Numbered from the stretch's first letter, positions 18,974 to 27,958 are shown. The stretch is 64,000 bases of DNA from Achromobacter sp. HZ34 (GCF_002209485.1 NZ_NJIX01000010.1:124001-188000); one strand, 5' to 3'. The notes: generated by a model not told the origin, from the letters alone. Translations and numbers: made by a program.

Positions 18974-19840
18974 TCAATTCTGCGCCGGCCGCGCGCAGTC
19001 CAGCACCGCCTGGACCAGCCGATTGTCCTGATCGGTGGAGCGGCAGGCGTAGGCGATCTGTCTGTAAGGCGGATTGCGGCCCAGCTGGATGACGCGCACG
19101 GGATGCGCGGCGTAGAGGTGTTCGCCGGGTTCGGGCAGGATGGATACGCCCAGGCCCTCCGAGACCAGCGCCGTCAATGCCGCGAGCGAAGGCATGTCGA
19201 TGCGGCTGCGCGCATGGGGCGCGTGCTCGGCGACATAGCGGGCGGCAACGCGGCCGCCGATGGTGGATTTGTCGAAGCGCAGCCATTCGTGCTGGCGAAA
19301 CAGTTCGGCAATATCGGTTTCGGTCGATGTTGGCGGAGCGATGAGCACCAGCTTTTCACGGAACAGCGGTGTCCAGCTGAGACGGCTGGAGCCGCCGCTT
19401 TCCGGCCGCACGATGATGGCGGCGTCCAGTTCACCGCTTTTCAATTGGTCCACCAGGTCCACCCCGCGGCCGCGCACCGGCCGCACATCCAGCTGGGGAT
19501 AGCGCTGGCGCGCGTGGCGCAGCAACCGGGGCAGCAGGCTCACCTGCAAAGGTTCTATGGTGCCCAGCCTGACGCGTCCCTCGACCACGGGTGAACTGCG
19601 CCGGCGCAGGGCTTCCAGGCGGACAAAGGCTTCCTGCAACACGGTGTCGATTTCTGCCGCGAAGGCGTTCGGACGCACCTGCAGGGCAGAGCGGTCGAAT
19701 AGCGGCTGGCCGAAATACTCCTCCATCTGCTTCATTTGCAGGCTGATGGCGCTGGGAGACAGATTCATGTCAGAGGCCGCCGCCGCGAAGCTGCCCCCGC
19801 GCAGGACGGCGTTGAGCGTGCGGAAGGCGGACAGCTTCAT
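18974..19840 (-). CDS. LysR-family regulator of the CitE/CaiB cluster
   Basis: A 288-aa LysR-type regulator with N-terminal helix-turn-helix (MKLSAFRTLNAVLRGGSFAAAASDMNLSPSAISLQMKQMEEYFGQPLFDR) and an effector domain from about residue 90 (RVRLGTIEPLQVSLLPRLLRHARQRYPQLDVRPV). It is transcribed divergently from the CitE-like lyase and CoA-transferase genes, which makes it their likely regulator. The 181-base divergent gap holds paired CCCGCGGG palindromes. The inducer is unknown. Confidence 0.9.
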   Translation of the reverse strand: MKLSAFRTLNAVLRGGSFAAAASDMNLSPSAISLQMKQMEEYFGQPLFDRSALQVRPNAFAAEIDTVLQEAFVRLEALRRRSSPVVEGRVRLGTIEPLQVSLLPRLLRHARQRYPQLDVRPVRGRGVDLVDQLKSGELDAAIIVRPESGGSSRLSWTPLFREKLVLIAPPTSTETDIAELFRQHEWLRFDKSTIGGRVAARYVAEHAPHARSRIDMPSLAALTALVSEGLGVSILPEPGEHLYAAHPVRVIQLGRNPPYRQIAYACRSTDQDNRLVQAVLDCARPAQN

Positions 19841-19926
19841 TTGAATTTCTCACCTGGCGTATTAGGAAACATCGCTTTATATCACCAAAGGCTGGCCGGT
19901 AAGATAGCTGGCAGTCCAAGGAATTA

Positions 19927-19949
19927 CCCGCGGGAACCCTCCCCGCGGG
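19927..19949. promoter_or_regulatory. Paired CCCGCGGG palindromes, possible operator
   Basis: Two copies of the 8-base palindrome CCCGCGGG (19927-19934 and 19942-19949) are spaced 15 bases centre to centre and flanked by TTA and ATAA. They lie between the divergent LysR gene and the CitE-like gene. A pair of similar words (CCAGGAAGCTATCC and CCAGGAAGTCATCC) follows at about 19968-20007. A role as regulator site or leader structure is inferred from position only. Confidence 0.35.
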
Positions 19950-20021
19950 GATAACCCTATACGCAGACCCAGGAAGCTATCCTGGCCCGGATCCAGGAAG
20001 TCATCCAGGAGGAGACCCGAC

Positions 20022-20909
20022 ATGTTGATGCGCAGCAAGCTGTTCGTACCCGGTTCACGCCCGGAGCTGTTCCCCAAGGCCTTGGCCAGCGAGGCCGACG
20101 GCTTGTCCTTCGACCTGGAGGACTCCGTGTCCGAAAGCCGCAAGGGCGAGGCGCGCCAGGAGCTGGGCCGCCTGTTCGCTTCGGATGCGGCGGTCGCCAG
20201 CGGCAAGGTGCTGATCGTGCGCGTGAATGCGCAGGACACGCCGCACTTTCACGCCGATGTGCAGGCGGTGGTGCGACCGGGCCTGCAACTGGTGAACGTG
20301 CCCAAGGTCGACAGCGTTGAGCAGGTCGTCGCAGCCGCCGCTGCGGTAATCAAGGCGGAGCGCGAGAACGGCTTTGAAAACGGCACCACGGAACCCGTGC
20401 GTCTGCTGCTGAACATCGAGTCGCCGCGCGCCCTGCGCCTGGCGGCTGACCTGGCTGGCGCGCATGAGCGCGTCGCCGGGCTGCAGCTGGGGTTGGGCGA
20501 TCTGTTCGAGCCCTTGAATATCGTGCGCCGTGATGCCGAGGCCGTGCGGCTGGCCATGTTCCAGCTGCGTGTGGCGGCCGGCGAGGCGGGAGTGTTCGCC
20601 TACGACACTGCCTTTGCCGACATCAAGGACCAGGAGGGCTACCTGGCCGAGGCCGCGATGGCGCGCCGCCTGGGCTTCCTGGGCAAGAGCTGCATCCATC
20701 CGTCGCAGGTGGCGCTGGCCAACCAGGCCTTCCGCCCCAGCGACGAGGAAATCGCCCACGCCCAACGGGTGGTCGAGGCCGCCGCCGATGCACAGGCGCG
20801 CGGCGTGGGCGCCTACGTCGTCGACGGGAAGATGATCGACGGGCCTTTCGTGCGCCGCGCGCAGGCCGTCGTCGAGTTGGCCCGCCGGCTGGGCTTGCTG
20901 GCGGCGTAA
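20022..20909 (+). CDS. CitE/HpcH-aldolase family CoA-ester lyase
   Basis: A 295-aa TIM-barrel enzyme of the citrate-lyase-beta/HpcH family, which cleaves or forms C-C bonds in CoA thioesters such as citramalyl-, malyl- or beta-methylmalyl-CoA, or hydrolyses them. Motifs are RSKLFVPGSRPELFPKAL, the metal-binding Asp/Glu in LSFDLEDSV, the LLLNIESPRAL strand, LGLGDLFEPLN, and FLGKSCIHPSQV near the C-terminus. A strong ribosome site (CAGGAGGAG) precedes the ATG. The CoA-transferase gene lies 152 bases downstream, so the pair may activate a dicarboxylate to its CoA ester and then split it. Exact substrate not determinable. Confidence 0.9.
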   Translation: MLMRSKLFVPGSRPELFPKALASEADGLSFDLEDSVSESRKGEARQELGRLFASDAAVASGKVLIVRVNAQDTPHFHADVQAVVRPGLQLVNVPKVDSVEQVVAAAAAVIKAERENGFENGTTEPVRLLLNIESPRALRLAADLAGAHERVAGLQLGLGDLFEPLNIVRRDAEAVRLAMFQLRVAAGEAGVFAYDTAFADIKDQEGYLAEAAMARRLGFLGKSCIHPSQVALANQAFRPSDEEIAHAQRVVEAAADAQARGVGAYVVDGKMIDGPFVRRAQAVVELARRLGLLAA

Positions 20910-20921
20910 TAAGGCACGTAC

Positions 20922-21000
20922 GCCGTGGCGTGCCGTTGGCCCTTGCCCGGGGGTGGCCGTAAGGGCGGCCCCGAGCGCAAATCCCAACGCGCGCCACGGC
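20922..21000. other. Long hairpin-forming intergenic segment between lyase and CoA-transferase genes
   Basis: GCCGTGGCG (20922-20930) pairs perfectly with CGCCACGGC (20992-21000). After a small internal loop, GTTGG (20935-20939) pairs with CCAAC (20984-20988). The enclosed region can itself pair (GGCC at 20954-20957 and 20967-20970). No U-run follows, so it is not a classical terminator. It could tune the second gene or be a processing site. Confidence 0.5.
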
Positions 21001-21061
21001 AGCACAGCCGCTGCCTTGCCCGCGGGCGCGGCTTCGCATTCATAAATCCAGGAATTCCATC

Positions 21062-22270
21062 ATGACGTCCAATTCTCCCGATTCCCTGCCCACGTTGGCC
21101 GGCGGCCCCCTGGCTGGCGTGCGCGTGCTGGATCTCAGCGCCTATATCGCCGGCCCTTATGGCTGCACGCTGCTGGCCGACCAGGGCGCCGAAGTCATCA
21201 AGATCGAACCGCCGGCGGGCGACAACCTGCGCAAATATCCGTCGACGCTGCCCACCGAAAGCCGCGCCTTCCTGGGCGTCAATCGCAGCAAGCAGGGGTT
21301 GGCGCTGGACCTGAAGCAGGAGGCCGCCCGCGAGGTGCTGCGCGACCTGGTACGCCAGGCCGACGTCCTGGTGCACAACTTCCGGCCCAGCGTGCCGGAT
21401 CGCCTGGGCATCGGCTACGAGCAGTTGCGGGCGATCAATCCGCGCCTGATCTATTGCGCCGTGACGGGGTATGGCGAGACCGGCCCCTTGAAGGACAAGG
21501 CGGGCTACGACCAGGTGCTGCAGTCCCTGACCGGCATGTGCACGCTGCAAGGAAAGAGCGAAGGGCCGCCGGAAATCCTCTACGGGTCGATCGTCGATTA
21601 TTACGCCGCGGCCATGGTGTCCAGCAGCGTGGCGGCGGCGCTGTATGAACGCGAGCGCAGTGGGGAAGGGCAGTATGTGGGCGTTTCCTTGCTGCGTAGC
21701 GCCATGGCTTTGCAGTCGGCGCGACTGATCTGGGCCGAAGGGGAGCCGCGCGAGGTGGGGCGCGACATGCGTTCGGGGGGAATCACGGGGCTGCATCCGA
21801 CGCGCGAGGGATATTTGTACATTTCCGCCAATACGCCGCATTTCTGGCTGGCTTTGTGCGAGAAGACCGGGCTGCAGGCCTTGGCCGCCAACGAGCGTTA
21901 TGACAGTGTGCGCAAGCGCGCCGAGCATCGGGACGAGATCGTGCCGCTTTTGCACGCAGCCTTGGCGGCGCGCAGCGCGTTGGAATGGGAAGCCTTGTTT
22001 GGCGAGGAAGTGCCGTGCGCGGCGGCGCGCAGTGTTGAAGACATGTTCGATTTCGAGCAGGTGCAGTCCGAGGATCTGATTGCGGAGTTCTCGCATCCCG
22101 TGGTGGGCAGCTATCGCGGGCTGCAGAAGCCGATCAAATACGGCCGCACGCCTTGCGCCACGCCTTATGCCGCACCGACGTTCGGCCAGCATACCGACCA
22201 GGTATTGGCCCGCGCGGGCTTGTCGGCCGATACGATCGCCGCTTTGCGCAAGCAGGGGGCGGTGCTGTAG
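21062..22270 (+). CDS. CaiB/BaiF family CoA-transferase (class III)
   Basis: A 402-aa class III CoA-transferase that moves CoA between acyl-CoA and a free acid. Family features include LAGVRVLDLSAYIAGPYGCTLLADQGAEVIKIEPP at the N-terminus, FLGVNRSKQGLALDLK, VHNFRPSVPDRLGIGY, TGYGETGPLKDKAGYD and the catalytic Asp in GSIVDYYAAAM. It probably forms a homodimer of interlocked rings. It is downstream of the CitE-like lyase and upstream of an HpxZ-like protein, suggesting a catabolic operon for a small organic acid. Likely cytoplasmic. Donor and acceptor unknown. Confidence 0.93.
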   Translation: MTSNSPDSLPTLAGGPLAGVRVLDLSAYIAGPYGCTLLADQGAEVIKIEPPAGDNLRKYPSTLPTESRAFLGVNRSKQGLALDLKQEAAREVLRDLVRQADVLVHNFRPSVPDRLGIGYEQLRAINPRLIYCAVTGYGETGPLKDKAGYDQVLQSLTGMCTLQGKSEGPPEILYGSIVDYYAAAMVSSSVAAALYERERSGEGQYVGVSLLRSAMALQSARLIWAEGEPREVGRDMRSGGITGLHPTREGYLYISANTPHFWLALCEKTGLQALAANERYDSVRKRAEHRDEIVPLLHAALAARSALEWEALFGEEVPCAAARSVEDMFDFEQVQSEDLIAEFSHPVVGSYRGLQKPIKYGRTPCATPYAAPTFGQHTDQVLARAGLSADTIAALRKQGAVL

Positions 22271-22354
22271 GCGGACGGGGCTTCTGGCGAGGACGTCAGT
22301 GTAAATGTGTACGGCTTCGCGGATTTGCTGTTTCAATACGGCATTCTTCTTGGG

Positions 22355-22376
22355 TCTTGGGGGGCTATCCCCAAGA
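22355..22376. other. Hairpin in the leader of the HpxZ-like gene
   Basis: TCTTGGGG (22355-22362) and CCCCAAGA (22369-22376) form a perfect 8-base stem with loop GGCTAT, 47 bases before the ATG at 22424. It is followed by ATAAAAACC, not a U-run, so it is more likely a leader or processing structure than a terminator. Confidence 0.5.
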
Positions 22377-22423
22377 TAAAAACCAGGTTTTCCCGTAATC
22401 CCGAAGCCAGGAGCCTTGCCCTT

Positions 22424-22801
22424 ATGCTGGAAGTAAACAAGCCGGCCGTCGTAGCCGAAGTTACCGAGCAGTTCGCTCGTTATGAAAAAGCCCTGGTCGG
22501 CAATGATGTCGCCGTGCTGGACGAGCTTTTCTGGAATTCTCCGCTGACGCTGCGTTACGGTGCCGGGGAGAATCTCTATGGTTACGACGCCATCCGCGAT
22601 TTCCGCGCCGGCCGCTCGCCGGCCGGCCTGGACCGCACGGTGCTGCGCACCCACATCGTCACCTACGGCGATGACATGGCCACCACCCACATCGAATTCC
22701 GCCGCAACGGTTCCGACCGTACAGGCCGCCAGACCCAGACCTGGCTGCGCACCGACGAAGGCTGGCGCGTCGTCTCCGCCCATGTCAGCGTAATGGCCTG
22801 A
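22424..22801 (+). CDS. HpxZ/AtzH-like (DUF3225, NTF2-fold) protein
   Basis: A 125-aa protein of the SnoaL/NTF2-like fold resembling HpxZ and AtzH (DUF3225). Seen are the [21 protein letters not shown] helix, [22 protein letters not shown] and the C-terminal [20 protein letters not shown]. Such proteins often sit beside amidases or oxamate/oxalurate catabolic enzymes as accessory subunits. Start ATG 22424 has CCAGGAG about 10 bases upstream; the frame extends to 22307 but that part overlaps the leader hairpin and is not family-like. It may be the last gene of the CitE/CaiB transcription unit or independent. Confidence 0.82.
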   Translation: MLEVNKPAVVAEVTEQFARYEKALVGNDVAVLDELFWNSPLTLRYGAGENLYGYDAIRDFRAGRSPAGLDRTVLRTHIVTYGDDMATTHIEFRRNGSDRTGRQTQTWLRTDEGWRVVSAHVSVMA

Positions 22802-22836
22802 GCGCCGAGCGCGGTACGTTGCGCCGCCCCGGTGGT

Positions 22837-22870
22837 GCCAGGAATTTTCTTGTTAGAAATTTCTCCTGGC
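22837..22870. other. Hairpin between the HpxZ-like gene and sodC
   Basis: GCCAGGA (22837-22843) and TCCTGGC (22864-22870) form a 7-base stem. An inner AT-rich extension (TTTTCT with AGAAA) surrounds a TGTT loop. It sits 36 bases after the HpxZ-like stop and 66 bases before sodC, so it may end or process the upstream transcript. There is no long U-run. Confidence 0.4.
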
Positions 22871-22935
22871 TTCGCCGCCTTCCCCGGGTTAGGGTTCAAG
22901 TGCTGTCAACTTCGATCGAAGAAAGGAGAGTCAGG

Positions 22936-23454
22936 ATGAGAACCCCATTGTTTGTCGCCCTCATGGCGGTCGCCGGCGTCGCTTCGGCGCAAACCACCAC
23001 CATTCAGATGAACGTCGTCGACGCCAACGGCGTGCAAGCCTCCGCCGGGACCGTCAAGGCGGAACAGAACAAGTACGGCCTGCTGCTGACCCCTGAACTG
23101 CATGGCCTGCCCCCGGGCGTGCATGGCTTCCACGTGCACGCCAACCCGTCTTGCGGCGTGGCGCAGGTGGACGGCAAGCCCACCCCGGCCGGCGCGGCGG
23201 GCGGCCACTGGGATCCGGACAAGACCGGCGCCCACAAAGGTCCGTATGACGACAGGGGCCACAAGGGCGACCTGCCGGCGCTGTACGTGGGCGCAGACGG
23301 CAAGGCTACCTATCCTGTCCTGGCGCCGCGCCTGAAGCTGGCGGACCTGAATGGCCACGCCCTGATGATCCACGCCGGCGGCGACAACCACAGCGACCAT
23401 CCCGCCCCGCTCGGCGGCGGCGGCGCCCGCATCATCTGCGGTGTCGTGAAGTAG
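22936..23454 (+). CDS. sodC: Periplasmic Cu/Zn superoxide dismutase
   Basis: A 172-aa secreted superoxide dismutase. A signal peptide covers residues 1-18 (GVASA-QT). Metal ligands are visible as H66 and H68 in [13 protein letters not shown]91 in GGHWDP, H100, H109, D112 in RGHKGDLP, and H146. The disulfide pair is C73 and C168, and the C-terminal [12 protein letters not shown] is typical. AAAGGAGAG lies 7 bases before the ATG; the in-frame extension to 22819 contains a hairpin and is unlikely to be translated. Protects the periplasm against external superoxide. Convergent with the MscS-type channel gene nine bases downstream. Confidence 0.96.
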   Translation: MRTPLFVALMAVAGVASAQTTTIQMNVVDANGVQASAGTVKAEQNKYGLLLTPELHGLPPGVHGFHVHANPSCGVAQVDGKPTPAGAAGGHWDPDKTGAHKGPYDDRGHKGDLPALYVGADGKATYPVLAPRLKLADLNGHALMIHAGGDNHSDHPAPLGGGGARIICGVVK

Positions 23455-23463
23455 AAGCGACGA

Positions 23464-26400
23464 TCAACCGCGCGGCGCGGGCGGCTTGGCGGCCTCGGGG
23501 CGCGCGGGTGGGCCGGCGGGGTCGGGCATCTCCGCCGGCGCCTCGTCCGCCGTCAGCAGCAGACTGGCCCGCGGATTCGCAATGGCGATACCCAGTTCGC
23601 GGAAGCGATCCAGGATGCGCCGGTTCATCTCGCGCTGAACCCCCCAGCGGCCGGAGTCCTTGCAACGGATCTGCCCCGCCACGGTAACCATGGAGCCATC
23701 CACCGCATCCACCCCCCACACCTCGATATCGTTGAGGATGACATTGCGGTAAGTGGGATCCTCGCGCATCGCGGCACCCAGCTTCTTCAGTTCGGCGATC
23801 ACCTGTTCGACGTCGGTGTCATAAGCCACACTGACCCGCACGGCCGCATTACCCAGCCCACGATTGGTATTGTTCACCGTCGATACCGAGCTGAACGGCA
23901 CGATATACAGCGACCCATCGCCGCCCCGCAGGCGCACGGTGCGGATGGACAGGTATTCCACGCTGCCCGATACCCCGGCCACCGTCACCCAGTCCCCCAC
24001 CTGCATCGCGTTTTCCATCAGCAGGAAGATGCCGGTGATGAAATCCTGCACCAGCTTCTGCGAACCGAAGCCCACCGCCACGCCGATGATACTGGCGCCT
24101 GCCAGCAGCGGGGTGGTGTTGATACCGATCTGGTTCAAGGTCGTGAATCCCACCACCAGGATCACCGCGATCATCAGCAAAGTGCGCAACATGGGCAGCA
24201 GGGTGCGCAGCCGCGCCGCGCGCACCAGGTCGCCCTGGTCTTTCCAAAGCTGCAGGCGCTGTTCGATGGCGTAATGCAAGGACTCCCACACCAGGATGGC
24301 GATGACGATGGATACCGCGATGGTCGCCAGGGCCGATGCGATGCTGCGGCCCAGCGTGCCGCGCGCGAACCAGTCCAGTACATCGGCGCCCCACACCTGT
24401 AGCAGGGCAAGCACGGTTACCAGGACGATCAGCATCGTCACCAGCCTTCGCACGATCGGGAAGTAGCGGCCAGCCAGGCGGTCCTGCGCCTCGCTGCGGG
24501 CCGCTGCGTCCTGGCTTGCGCTGTCCGCCGCGCGCGGCTGGAACATGCGCCCTAGCGCGCCCAGCAGCAGCATGGCGCTGATGCGCGCAGCGATGATGAC
24601 GGCGCCGGTGACCACGACGAAGTGCATCAGCTTGGGAAAACCGTCCTCCACGCCCAGCGCCCACACGATCCACAGGCCCGCCACCAGCACGATGGCGATG
24701 ACGGCCCACGTACGCGCAAGCCAGTGCCGCAGCATGGCCAAGGGCCCGGTCTGTTCCGGCTTGCCGCCCAAGGCGCGCGCGACGGGGCGGCGCAGCCGCA
24801 GGATGAGGGCGATGGTGAAGATATGCACCAGCAGGGAGAAGCCCTTGACCAGGATCAGGCGTGCCGAGGCGCCCACGCCCAGGATCTGCGCGGCGTCCGC
24901 GATGGCCAGGCCAAACAGCGCCAGGACGATGATGCGGCGCAGGCCGGTCTGCAGGCGCTGCGACACCGCGTCGGAGACGTGCAGCAGGCGCAGGCCATGC
25001 CCCACGGGCGACACCAGCAGGCGCAGGATGGCCATGCTGATACGGGTGGTGACGTAGGCGTGCACGAAGCCGCTGACGGCTTCATGCACGCGGGCATCGT
25101 CGCCGTCGAGCCAGCGCAGCATCAGGCCGGCGGCGATGAAGAATATCGCCAGGGGCAGCAGGTCCAGCACCAGCGACGCTAAGGCGTACGGCAGGTGGCG
25201 GATGGTGTGCCAATGCCGGCCGGCATTGCGGGTGGCTTTTTCGGCGGCCTCGTCGCGGGCCAGCGTGGCGTCGCGTGCCACCACGCCGGCGGCGCCGCCA
25301 GTGGCGACCGTATCGCTGCCCGTGGCGGCGACCGCGCCCGCGTTTGGAAAGGTGACCTTGCCCGCGGGGGAGGTGGTATGCGCGCCCGCGGCATTGCTGG
25401 CGGCACCGCCAGCGCCGCCAGCGCCGGCAGCGCCGCTGGCGCCAGCAGGCGCGGCGGTGCTCGTGCGTGCCGGTGCGCCGCTATCCGCGGGCATCGCCGC
25501 AGCCTCGGGCGGCACCGTTGCCGAGGTATCCGGCGGGGCGGCGCCGTCGTCCATGGAGACCGGCACCGCTTCGACGCGTGCGATGCCGTCGCGGGTGGTT
25601 TGTACCAGTGCTACACCGGGCGGGGCCGAGCGCAGGCTTGCATCCTCGGCATCCTGTTGCTGTTCGGCCTGGTCGCGGTCGGCTTCCTCGCGCTTGCGCT
25701 CCGCTTGCACGCGTTGGCGTTCTTCCTCGCGCCGTTGGCGCCGCTCGGCGGCTTCCTCGTCGTCCGCGTGCTGGGCCAAGGCCTTGCGCGGTTGCCGCAG
25801 GGAGCGTTGCAGGGCCCATTCCAGCAGCAAGGCGACCACGAACACCGCGAACAGCGTGGTCAGCACCTGGCGCAGCAGTCTTTGCCCGGATTCCGTGGCC
25901 AGATTGCGGTTGGCGCGGGCCACCATGTCCGGGACATCTTTCATTCCTTCACGGACCTGCGCCACTTGCGCGCTCACGCCGTCCACCCACAGCGAGATGC
26001 TGCGCAACATGCGCGCCATCAGGCCGTTCGCTTCCAGCGGAACGATGGCCGTGGTTGCCGGCTCATCCGCTGCCGGTGCTGCCGGTGCGGCGGCCGTCGC
26101 AGGGGCGCCAGTTGCCGTTGTCGCGGGTGTCGCGGCCGACGAGGCCGGCGCGCCGGGTGCGGCGGCGGCACCAGGCGCGGTGTCGGCGATCGCCTTCAAC
26201 GCACGTATGGTCTGCGCCCGCGTGGCATCGTCTTGCAGCAACTGAACGGCGCGATTGGCGTCGGAGGGATTGATCCCGCCCGCCGTCGTGGCTGGATTCG
26301 TGGCCGTACTCGCCGCCGCCGGGTTGGCGTGCGTTGCGGGTGCGGCGGCGTGACCTGCTGCCGGCGTGCCATGCGACGCCCCAGGTATCAAGCCGTCCAA

Positions 26401-26535
26401 GGGCCCTGCCGCCTGCGCCAGCAGCGGTGCGCTGGCAAGAATGGCGATCGAGAGCATCATCCGTCCCATTGCTCCGGCCATGCACTTGCGCGGCCGGGAG
26501 CGGGGGGGAGAAAGAACGGAAGACAGTGGGGTCAT
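23464..26535 (-). CDS. Large MscS-family mechanosensitive channel with extended N-terminus
   Basis: A 1023-aa inner-membrane channel predicted to open on hypo-osmotic stretch. A signal peptide (about 1-40, ending LLAQAAG) precedes an Ala/Thr/Pro-rich periplasmic region to about 180. One helix near 230-250 is followed by a highly charged Glu/Arg/Gln-rich coiled-coil-like stretch (about 262-300), a low-complexity Ala/Gly linker, and many membrane helices from about 455. The MscS core lies at the end: LLAGASIIGVAVGFGSQKLVQDFITGIFLLMENAMQVGDWV and IGIANP-like tail IAIANPRA. ATG 26535 has AAGGA upstream. The N-terminal half has no clear family. Length is comparable with MscK/YbiO-type channels. 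Confidence 0.9.
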   Translation of the reverse strand: MTPLSSVLSPPRSRPRKCMAGAMGRMMLSIAILASAPLLAQAAGPLDGLIPGASHGTPAAGHAAAPATHANPAAASTATNPATTAGGINPSDANRAVQLLQDDATRAQTIRALKAIADTAPGAAAAPGAPASSAATPATTATGAPATAAAPAAPAADEPATTAIVPLEANGLMARMLRSISLWVDGVSAQVAQVREGMKDVPDMVARANRNLATESGQRLLRQVLTTLFAVFVVALLLEWALQRSLRQPRKALAQHADDEEAAERRQRREEERQRVQAERKREEADRDQAEQQQDAEDASLRSAPPGVALVQTTRDGIARVEAVPVSMDDGAAPPDTSATVPPEAAAMPADSGAPARTSTAAPAGASGAAGAGGAGGAASNAAGAHTTSPAGKVTFPNAGAVAATGSDTVATGGAAGVVARDATLARDEAAEKATRNAGRHWHTIRHLPYALASLVLDLLPLAIFFIAAGLMLRWLDGDDARVHEAVSGFVHAYVTTRISMAILRLLVSPVGHGLRLLHVSDAVSQRLQTGLRRIIVLALFGLAIADAAQILGVGASARLILVKGFSLLVHIFTIALILRLRRPVARALGGKPEQTGPLAMLRHWLARTWAVIAIVLVAGLWIVWALGVEDGFPKLMHFVVVTGAVIIAARISAMLLLGALGRMFQPRAADSASQDAAARSEAQDRLAGRYFPIVRRLVTMLIVLVTVLALLQVWGADVLDWFARGTLGRSIASALATIAVSIVIAILVWESLHYAIEQRLQLWKDQGDLVRAARLRTLLPMLRTLLMIAVILVVGFTTLNQIGINTTPLLAGASIIGVAVGFGSQKLVQDFITGIFLLMENAMQVGDWVTVAGVSGSVEYLSIRTVRLRGGDGSLYIVPFSSVSTVNNTNRGLGNAAVRVSVAYDTDVEQVIAELKKLGAAMREDPTYRNVILNDIEVWGVDAVDGSMVTVAGQIRCKDSGRWGVQREMNRRILDRFRELGIAIANPRASLLLTADEAPAEMPDPAGPPARPEAAKPPAPRG

Positions 26536-26740
26536 TGATACATCCTTATGCCGCAGGCGGGAACGGAACAATTAACACGCCGATGCATCGATCGTCTTGT
26601 CCACATTCCTGCACAATTCAAAAAGCAAAATCTGGCCGGAAGAGCAAGCCCCATTCCCATGGGAACCTTGCACGCCGCAATCGATGGAGCAGGGAAGCAA
26701 AGATTGAAGGCAGTCGCAGGCGCATGCCTGGCCAACCAGG

Positions 26741-27925
26741 CTATTGCCCCGGCGTCAGGCGCAGCAGCCGGCCTTCGCTGCTGTCCTCCAGCAGCCACAG
26801 CGCCCCGTCGGGCGCTTCGGCGACGTCGCGGATGCGGGCGCCCATGTTCCAGCGGTTTTCCTCGCGGGCGCCGCCTTGCCCGTCGAAGGCGACGCGGACC
26901 AGGGCCTGCGAGCGTAGCGCGCCGATGAAGGCCGACCCCTGCCATTGCGGGAACATCCTGCCCTTGTAGAAGATCAGGCCGGCGGGCGCGATCACGGGCG
27001 TCCAGTACAACACGGGCTCCTGGAATTCCGGATGCGTAGGCGGGCGCGGGATGGGCGTGCCGTTGTAGTTGTCGCCGTAGGAGACCACCGGCCAGCCATA
27101 GTTCTTGCCGGGTTGCTCCAGGTTCAGCTCGTCACCCCCCATGGGTCCCATCTCGTGCAGCCACAGCTGGCCATCCGGCGCGTACGCCAGGCCATAGGGA
27201 TTGCGGTGGCCCGTACTCCACATCAGCGCCCGGACCCCGCCATCCTTGGCCCAGGGATTGTCCGGCGGTACGCGGCCGTCGGGGAACATCCGCAACACCT
27301 TGCCCAAAGGCAGCTTGGGATCCTGCGCGGTGCGCGGGCGCATGCGGTCGCCGGAAGTCAGGAACAGATAGCGCCCGTCAGGGGAGAAGGCGATGATGCC
27401 GCCGGGTTGGCCGCCCGGCCCGCCGCCGCTCTTGTCGCCGTCCGGGGTGGCGCGCCAGATCACGCGCAGGTCGCGCAGTGCCGATCCGCCCTGGTCCAGC
27501 CGCGCGCGTGCCAGTGCCAGGTTGGCGCCATCGCCCGCTTCGACGTAAGTCAGGTAGATCATGCCGTCGTCCTGCCATGTGGGGCCCAAGGCCACGTCCA
27601 GCAGGCCGTTCTGACCGCTGTAGGTGACGGCGGGCACACCCTTGATTTCCTGCTTCTTGCCTTGCGGGGTCACGATGTACAGATGACCGGTCTTCTCCGT
27701 CACCAGCATGCGGCCGTCGGGCAGGAAGGCCAGCGCCCATGGCATGTCGAAAGTCGCCACCGGCTGCACCGCGAAGGGCAGGGCCTTGTCATAGGGCCGG
27801 TTGCCTTCATTGCGCGGCGCGGCCGCGTAGGCAGCGTGGCCGAGCACGCCCGCCACCAGCGCCACGCCCGCCACGTACCTGCGCCAGAAAGCGGAACGAC
27901 GTGGGCAGGAAATCGAGATGCTCAT
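26741..27925 (-). CDS. PQQ-dependent soluble aldose sugar dehydrogenase (YliI-like)
   Basis: A 394-aa periplasmic glucose/sorbosone-dehydrogenase-family beta-propeller using pyrroloquinoline quinone. A signal peptide ends near GHAAYAAA (about residue 36). Family motifs are PWALAFLPDGRMLVTEKTGHLYIV, the GLLDVALGP catalytic-histidine region (Q-N-G-L-L-D variant), YLFLTSGDRMRPRTAQDP, GHRNPYGLAYAPDGQLWLHEMGPMGGDELN and the C-terminal LLRLTPGQ. The ATG at 27925 has GGAG 5 bases upstream; an in-frame GTG lies two codons earlier. It probably oxidises aldose sugars in the periplasm. Standalone gene. Confidence 0.92.
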   Translation of the reverse strand: MSISISCPRRSAFWRRYVAGVALVAGVLGHAAYAAAPRNEGNRPYDKALPFAVQPVATFDMPWALAFLPDGRMLVTEKTGHLYIVTPQGKKQEIKGVPAVTYSGQNGLLDVALGPTWQDDGMIYLTYVEAGDGANLALARARLDQGGSALRDLRVIWRATPDGDKSGGGPGGQPGGIIAFSPDGRYLFLTSGDRMRPRTAQDPKLPLGKVLRMFPDGRVPPDNPWAKDGGVRALMWSTGHRNPYGLAYAPDGQLWLHEMGPMGGDELNLEQPGKNYGWPVVSYGDNYNGTPIPRPPTHPEFQEPVLYWTPVIAPAGLIFYKGRMFPQWQGSAFIGALRSQALVRVAFDGQGGAREENRWNMGARIRDVAEAPDGALWLLEDSSEGRLLRLTPGQ

Positions 27926-27958
27926 AAGCACTCCATGAATGTGACACAGGAGAAGGAC

